From: Marnyiella aurantia
GTDB taxonomy: Bacteria; Bacteroidota; Bacteroidia; Flavobacteriales; Weeksellaceae
Reading direction: 5' to 3'
DNA length: 64,000 bases
Assembly (NCBI RefSeq): GCF_014041915.1
Contig: NZ_CP059472.1
Location: 1,364,001 to 1,428,000 of the forward strand
Below the pieces are notes generated by a model. The model was not told the DNA's origin, searched no databases, and was given only the letters and a program-made list of their open reading frames with translations. The translations under genes and the position numbers were made by a program. Below are positions 60,152 to 64,000 of this stretch, piece after piece (position 1 is the stretch's first letter; every line of letters starts with the position of its first letter).

Positions 60152-63100
60152 ATGCCCGATCTTTCTAAATCAGCAATAACCTTATTGCAGAATTTGGATT
60201 TGGAATCTGTACAGCAAATCCAGCCGCAGCAATTGGAATCGTTAATCGCTACGCTTCAGAAATCTCACGTCCCTGAAAAAACTGAACAATCCTTCCGCAC
60301 TTCAAAACTGGCATTGAGTAAAGCAAAAAATCAGGAAATCCTAAAACTGAGGAATCTCGGCCAAACTACCGTGCCTCCCGCGGTCCGTCCGGAATATGAG
60401 ATGGAATCCAAAGAAACTTTCCCTGCTTTCTCAGCACTGAAAAACAGCCTGGATCTGAGCTCCAGCTTTACGGTTCCGGAGAAAATTTTGGGTCCGTTTA
60501 AAACAATAGACGGCCTGGAAATGGTGATCAACTTCTATAGGTATATTGACGACTTTAAAATCCTCTTCCCGGGTGAAACGCAGGCTGCAGTCATAATGCC
60601 GGCACGTTTGCAGCGTATTGTCCTGGCGGGTACCCGTGTAAGCACTCTCACACTGGGCAAAGGCAGTGTATGGATCAGGGCAGACCTGCTGGATCCCAAT
60701 GCACCGAAAGAAAAATATATTGGACTATGCATAACCTCAGGTTCTGTAAAGCTCGGCGGAAATTTCTCCTTAGGCAGCAACTCGGTCCAGATTCCTAAAA
60801 ATTCACCCGTTGAGTGTGAATTCAATCTGAATAATTCTTACCAACCCAAAAACACTGATCCTTATGGAAATGATGGTAAGAATTCAGTCTTCACGCCTTC
60901 AGCATTACTCAAACTGAAGTCCACAAATTCCCGTTTTCGTGTTACCGGAAATGGCAACTATGCTGGGAAAACTCTCGGACAGGAAATCCAGCTTACATCG
61001 TTGGACAATACCTTTGAGTGGGACGGCGCCAAAAACAATATGATGCTGAGCCTAACCTCCCGTGAAACTCAGTTTTCGGTATATAAATCGGAATCCAAGC
61101 TATATCAGCTGCAGGGAAGATGTAAGGTTGGGAATTACAGGTGGATGCTCGCCAGCAGAGTACTTCAGAACAACCAAAGTATAGAAGTAAAATTTAACGG
61201 TGCTCTTACTGCCATGCTCAGCCCGGGACTACATTGTAAGTGGGATGGTATCCGTGAGGCAGACAGGATGGTAACTCTCAATGAATGCCAGCTTCTTTTC
61301 ATGAGTGGCCTCCTGCACATCGGCTCAGAAAATGCAGATTTCGCTTCCCTCCAGGACCGGATGAAGCTCTGGCAGCATTCCACGGAATATGCCGAAAAAA
61401 TGGAGTTGCATGTACGGTTTGCTGACTACAGATCACTCCAGATCATATCTCAAGGTAACGAAATGGATATGGTGAGTACATTTGCAGATACCGACTTCTA
61501 CATCAATAAACCTCTTCTGGCAGATAACCGGCCGGTACATCCAAAGTCCAGGAAAAGCATGTATGCAAAGGGACACAGCAAATCGGGTAAAGTCATACTG
61601 ATTCTGGACAGCGATATGTTAACAGAAGACCAGGTGCCGGGAACAAATGCTCCATTACGTAAATATCAGTTCGCGCTCCAAAACGCTTATTTTACAACTA
61701 CTGAAGAGCTGGGCTTATTCCTGAATGCCAAATACGAAAGTGAAAACATTGTATACGAAGGCAGTTTGCTGCTTCAGTACGGAATCTATCATGTTTTACC
61801 TACATTGCCACACCCTTATACGGCCAATCGTCACCTTCACCAAAAAACCCGGGTCAGTGGTGTGTCCGGTGTATTTCAGTCCATTATTGAGTGGAGTCCT
61901 GAAAGCGGGATGAAGGAGGCCAAGGTCACTTTTAAAATGAACCGCCAATTCAGCGAACAGAGCTCGACGCTGAATACTTCAGCTATTGTAAACAGTCCCA
62001 GATACAAGCATCAGGAGTTGCGCATGAGTAATAATTTCATGCTGTTTGATGTCAGTACGGAATCTGATCATTGGGGCGTAGCCTTTTCTCTTGAAAACCG
62101 CGAGATCATGCGTAAACTGTATTCACATGATGTAAATGTTACTGATGAGAATGTGGTTACCATTCACAAAAATTATTTGCAGACGCCAATGGGTTTTATG
62201 CACGGACTAACACTTCCTCACATCAGCTGGGAACCGGTAGCCAATATCACTCCGAAGGATCACAACCTGGATCCGCCGGCCGGAGTACTGGATCAAAAAA
62301 ATAACAGTGTACCCACTGTATTTACTCAACTGTATAATAAGCCGGTAAAAATACATCCCCGGAATTATATGGAGGCTTTCCGGCAGACTTTGAAGTCGCC
62401 TACCGATGAATCAAAAAATCTGCAGTCTAAAATTCTTTTCACATTACCTAACGGCAAACTGTCCGTTGTATCACTTAATCCCTACAGTCAGGAAAAAATG
62501 TGGCAGAAAGGACATCTGGATTTCATTATGCCCAAATTTGAACATCAGAGCCAAAGCCTGACCGGCGGCCTACAGTTTAGGATTTCCGCATTCAAGGACC
62601 CAAATCCCGACCAGCCACCCCGCATGAGAGGAAAAACGGAACAGCTTTATAATTTAACAGATTTCCCCGACATCAGCATTTTAGGTCAATCTGTGACCAC
62701 GATATTTAATGAATCTTTCAACAAGAATCAGGAAGTGGATATCGGCATTCCGATTACTCATATTGACTTTTCCGGCTATGGTGCCAGCACCTTCAGCAAC
62801 TGGCAAAATCCTACTGCAAAGTTTGCATCCATCGCCCAGGCTAAATTTGACGTCCTGAAAGGCCGGACAGCCTATGAACTTGTACAGGCTGTAAGCGTAA
62901 TATATCCCTGGGGAATCTGTACATCCAGAACAGTAACCTTCCTCCGGAACAATAATGCCGTCATCTTTCGGGAGGACAGTGGCTGGGTGGCTAAGGGCGA
63001 CGGTCTGTTTGACTTCAGTTTTCACTGGCCTACCAATAATGCTACTGTATTTTATCCCAATATATATGACATTTACCCTGGCTTGGTGCAGGGTCTGTTT

Positions 63101-64000
63101 AACGTTTCAAACATCAAAGAAGACTATAATGATATAATTAAATTTAGCTATGACTTACAGAACGGAGATTTTTCCGTAAATAACAGTGTTCTTCAGACCA
63201 ACGCATCAGGAACAAAAGAGGCAGAATTTGTGGCTGTCTATTTTGATGCTGACGTGAAACTTGATCCTCTGGATACGCAGGTTACCGGTAAAAGGTTCAA
63301 GGGTTATCTGCAGCTCAAACCTCAGGGTGTACCGGTGCCCGCGCGAATACTCCGGCAGATCCTTAATAAAAGTCAGAATCCGGTCAGCGGCGGGATCGAT
63401 ACATTGTTGCCGATCGAGAGGACACTGCAGAAGTTTAAAAGTAATGCGGTAGAGGTAAATCCTTCCTATCAGAATGATAATGCCGGAGCTATAACCTTCG
63501 TCGCTTCCGTAAAGGGATCGGTGATATTGCCTCCAGACGGAAGTTGGAGCGTGGTGCAAGTGGATAAATCTTCGGGTGTAGTTCAGAACCTGAAAACCGG
63601 AAGCACAGTCGGTTTAGTGAAGGATGGGTTAAGGCCCAAAAATCACGGAAATGCTTTTCAGCTTAATACGACCAAAACCCTGGTTGCATTCCCGGACGGA
63701 TTAAAGAATTCGCTGAACAGCTTCAGCAAAACCTATGGTTTCCTACAGAATACCGAAACTCAAAAACTTTTGTTGAATTCGGTACAGTACATAAAGGGAC
63801 AGGCGGATAAATATAGTACCGATCCTGCACTTTTGGCCGACAGCTTCAGACTGCTTAATTCAAAAGGCCCTTTCCCCAATCTGAGCGAGGCAATAAAAGT
63901 GGATAATGCCGCGCAGACGGTTATAGACCTTTTACCTGACGGAGCCGTAAGTGGCGGAGTTAAAAAGATATTCAACTACGAAGTTCCCCCTGATTTCAAC
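60152..64000 (+). CDS. Very large protein of unknown family, 5' part (runs off the window)
   Basis: An uninterrupted frame of 1283 codons from the ATG at 60152 to the last base, without a stop. It starts MPDLSKSAITLLQNLDLESVQ with no signal peptide, then a helical Gln/Lys-rich stretch to about 100, then long beta-rich sequence with Trp, Tyr and Asn (PAFSALKNSLDLSS, GKGSVWIRADLLDP, SRETQFSVYKSES). A conserved-looking block at about 872-950 has HIDFSGYGASTFSNW, LKGRTAYELVQAVSVIYPWG, RTVTFLRNN and REDSGW. I do not recognise the family with certainty. Base composition is like its neighbours. No membrane helix is visible. Confidence 0.85.
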   Translation, partial: MPDLSKSAITLLQNLDLESVQQIQPQQLESLIATLQKSHVPEKTEQSFRTSKLALSKAKNQEILKLRNLGQTTVPPAVRPEYEMESKETFPAFSALKNSLDLSSSFTVPEKILGPFKTIDGLEMVINFYRYIDDFKILFPGETQAAVIMPARLQRIVLAGTRVSTLTLGKGSVWIRADLLDPNAPKEKYIGLCITSGSVKLGGNFSLGSNSVQIPKNSPVECEFNLNNSYQPKNTDPYGNDGKNSVFTPSALLKLKSTNSRFRVTGNGNYAGKTLGQEIQLTSLDNTFEWDGAKNNMMLSLTSRETQFSVYKSESKLYQLQGRCKVGNYRWMLASRVLQNNQSIEVKFNGALTAMLSPGLHCKWDGIREADRMVTLNECQLLFMSGLLHIGSENADFASLQDRMKLWQHSTEYAEKMELHVRFADYRSLQIISQGNEMDMVSTFADTDFYINKPLLADNRPVHPKSRKSMYAKGHSKSGKVILILDSDMLTEDQVPGTNAPLRKYQFALQNAYFTTTEELGLFLNAKYESENIVYEGSLLLQYGIYHVLPTLPHPYTANRHLHQKTRVSGVSGVFQSIIEWSPESGMKEAKVTFKMNRQFSEQSSTLNTSAIVNSPRYKHQELRMSNNFMLFDVSTESDHWGVAFSLENREIMRKLYSHDVNVTDENVVTIHKNYLQTPMGFMHGLTLPHISWEPVANITPKDHNLDPPAGVLDQKNNSVPTVFTQLYNKPVKIHPRNYMEAFRQTLKSPTDESKNLQSKILFTLPNGKLSVVSLNPYSQEKMWQKGHLDFIMPKFEHQSQSLTGGLQFRISAFKDPNPDQPPRMRGKTEQLYNLTDFPDISILGQSVTTIFNESFNKNQEVDIGIPITHIDFSGYGASTFSNWQNPTAKFASIAQAKFDVLKGRTAYELVQAVSVIYPWGICTSRTVTFLRNNNAVIFREDSGWVAKGDGLFDFSFHWPTNNATVFYPNIYDIYPGLVQGLFNVSNIKEDYNDIIKFSYDLQNGDFSVNNSVLQTNASGTKEAEFVAVYFDADVKLDPLDTQVTGKRFKGYLQLKPQGVPVPARILRQILNKSQNPVSGGIDTLLPIERTLQKFKSNAVEVNPSYQNDNAGAITFVASVKGSVILPPDGSWSVVQVDKSSGVVQNLKTGSTVGLVKDGLRPKNHGNAFQLNTTKTLVAFPDGLKNSLNSFSKTYGFLQNTETQKLLLNSVQYIKGQADKYSTDPALLADSFRLLNSKGPFPNLSEAIKVDNAAQTVIDLLPDGAVSGGVKKIFNYEVPPDFN

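Overview
The window reads as chromosomal DNA of a member of the Bacteroidota, class Flavobacteriia, most likely the Chryseobacterium/Kaistella group (Weeksellaceae). The grounds are type IX secretion system (T9SS) sorting domains on several secreted proteins, a PorV/PorQ-family protein, flavobacterial promoters of the TAnnTTTG type in front of many genes, almost no Shine-Dalgarno sequences, signal peptides ending in ...AQ, and ribosomal proteins S2, S9 and L13 that look flavobacterial. The genus is an inference. No tRNA, rRNA, CRISPR array, transposase or phage gene was seen.

Layout. 1-11640: a tandem array of four large paralogous cell-surface proteins with type B T9SS C-terminal domains (the first cut by the window edge), separated by near-identical terminators. 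11690-14708: a small membrane protein, dihydrofolate reductase, and a LemA/TPM/TPM operon. 15175-17007: a type A T9SS cargo protein with beta-propeller repeats. 17263-21703: a Kef-type flavoprotein plus K+/H+ antiporter pair, then a DMT transporter overlapping a PorV/PorQ-family gene. 21728-29118: LigB-type dioxygenase, YceI protein, PAP2 phosphatase, dipeptidyl peptidase IV, DUF4919 protein and the M3 peptidase Dcp. 29191-32642: adhesin-like DUF2807 lipoprotein, two hypothetical exported proteins, TrmB. 32717-34530: ribosomal genes rplM-rpsI-rpsB on the minus strand. 35010-39475: small membrane and lipoproteins, a frameshifted outer-membrane protein gene, and the fused mutase/GTPase IcmF. 39659-44742: copper-binding four-helix protein, beta-lactamase-fold hydrolase, lipoate ligase, a DUF1989 plus YqcI/YcgG (GntA-like) pair, and a metallo-beta-lactamase-fold protein. 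44776-47235: a PadR regulator with three paralogous membrane proteins. 47321-52813: RuvC, DUF4407 protein, a lipoprotein, GuaB, a GlmU-like protein, L31 type B. 52994-59681: a compact plus-strand operon (lipoprotein, MazG-like, WG-repeat protein, AroA, SDR, Omp85-type protein). 60152-64000: a very large open reading frame that runs off the window without a stop.

How the genes relate. The secreted proteins at the left edge and at 15175 would be exported by T9SS, to which the PorV/PorQ-family protein at 20624 is related. The peptidases (DPP IV, Dcp) and many lipoproteins fit a protein-degrading lifestyle. The most unusual points are the unclassified giant open reading frame at the right edge with a structured leader, two copies of a hairpin-centred dispersed element (39554-39641 and 59724-59790), the PadR operon with recently duplicated membrane proteins, the DUF1989/GntA-like pair that suggests guanidino-group chemistry, and a one-base frameshift at the start of the gene at 35466.
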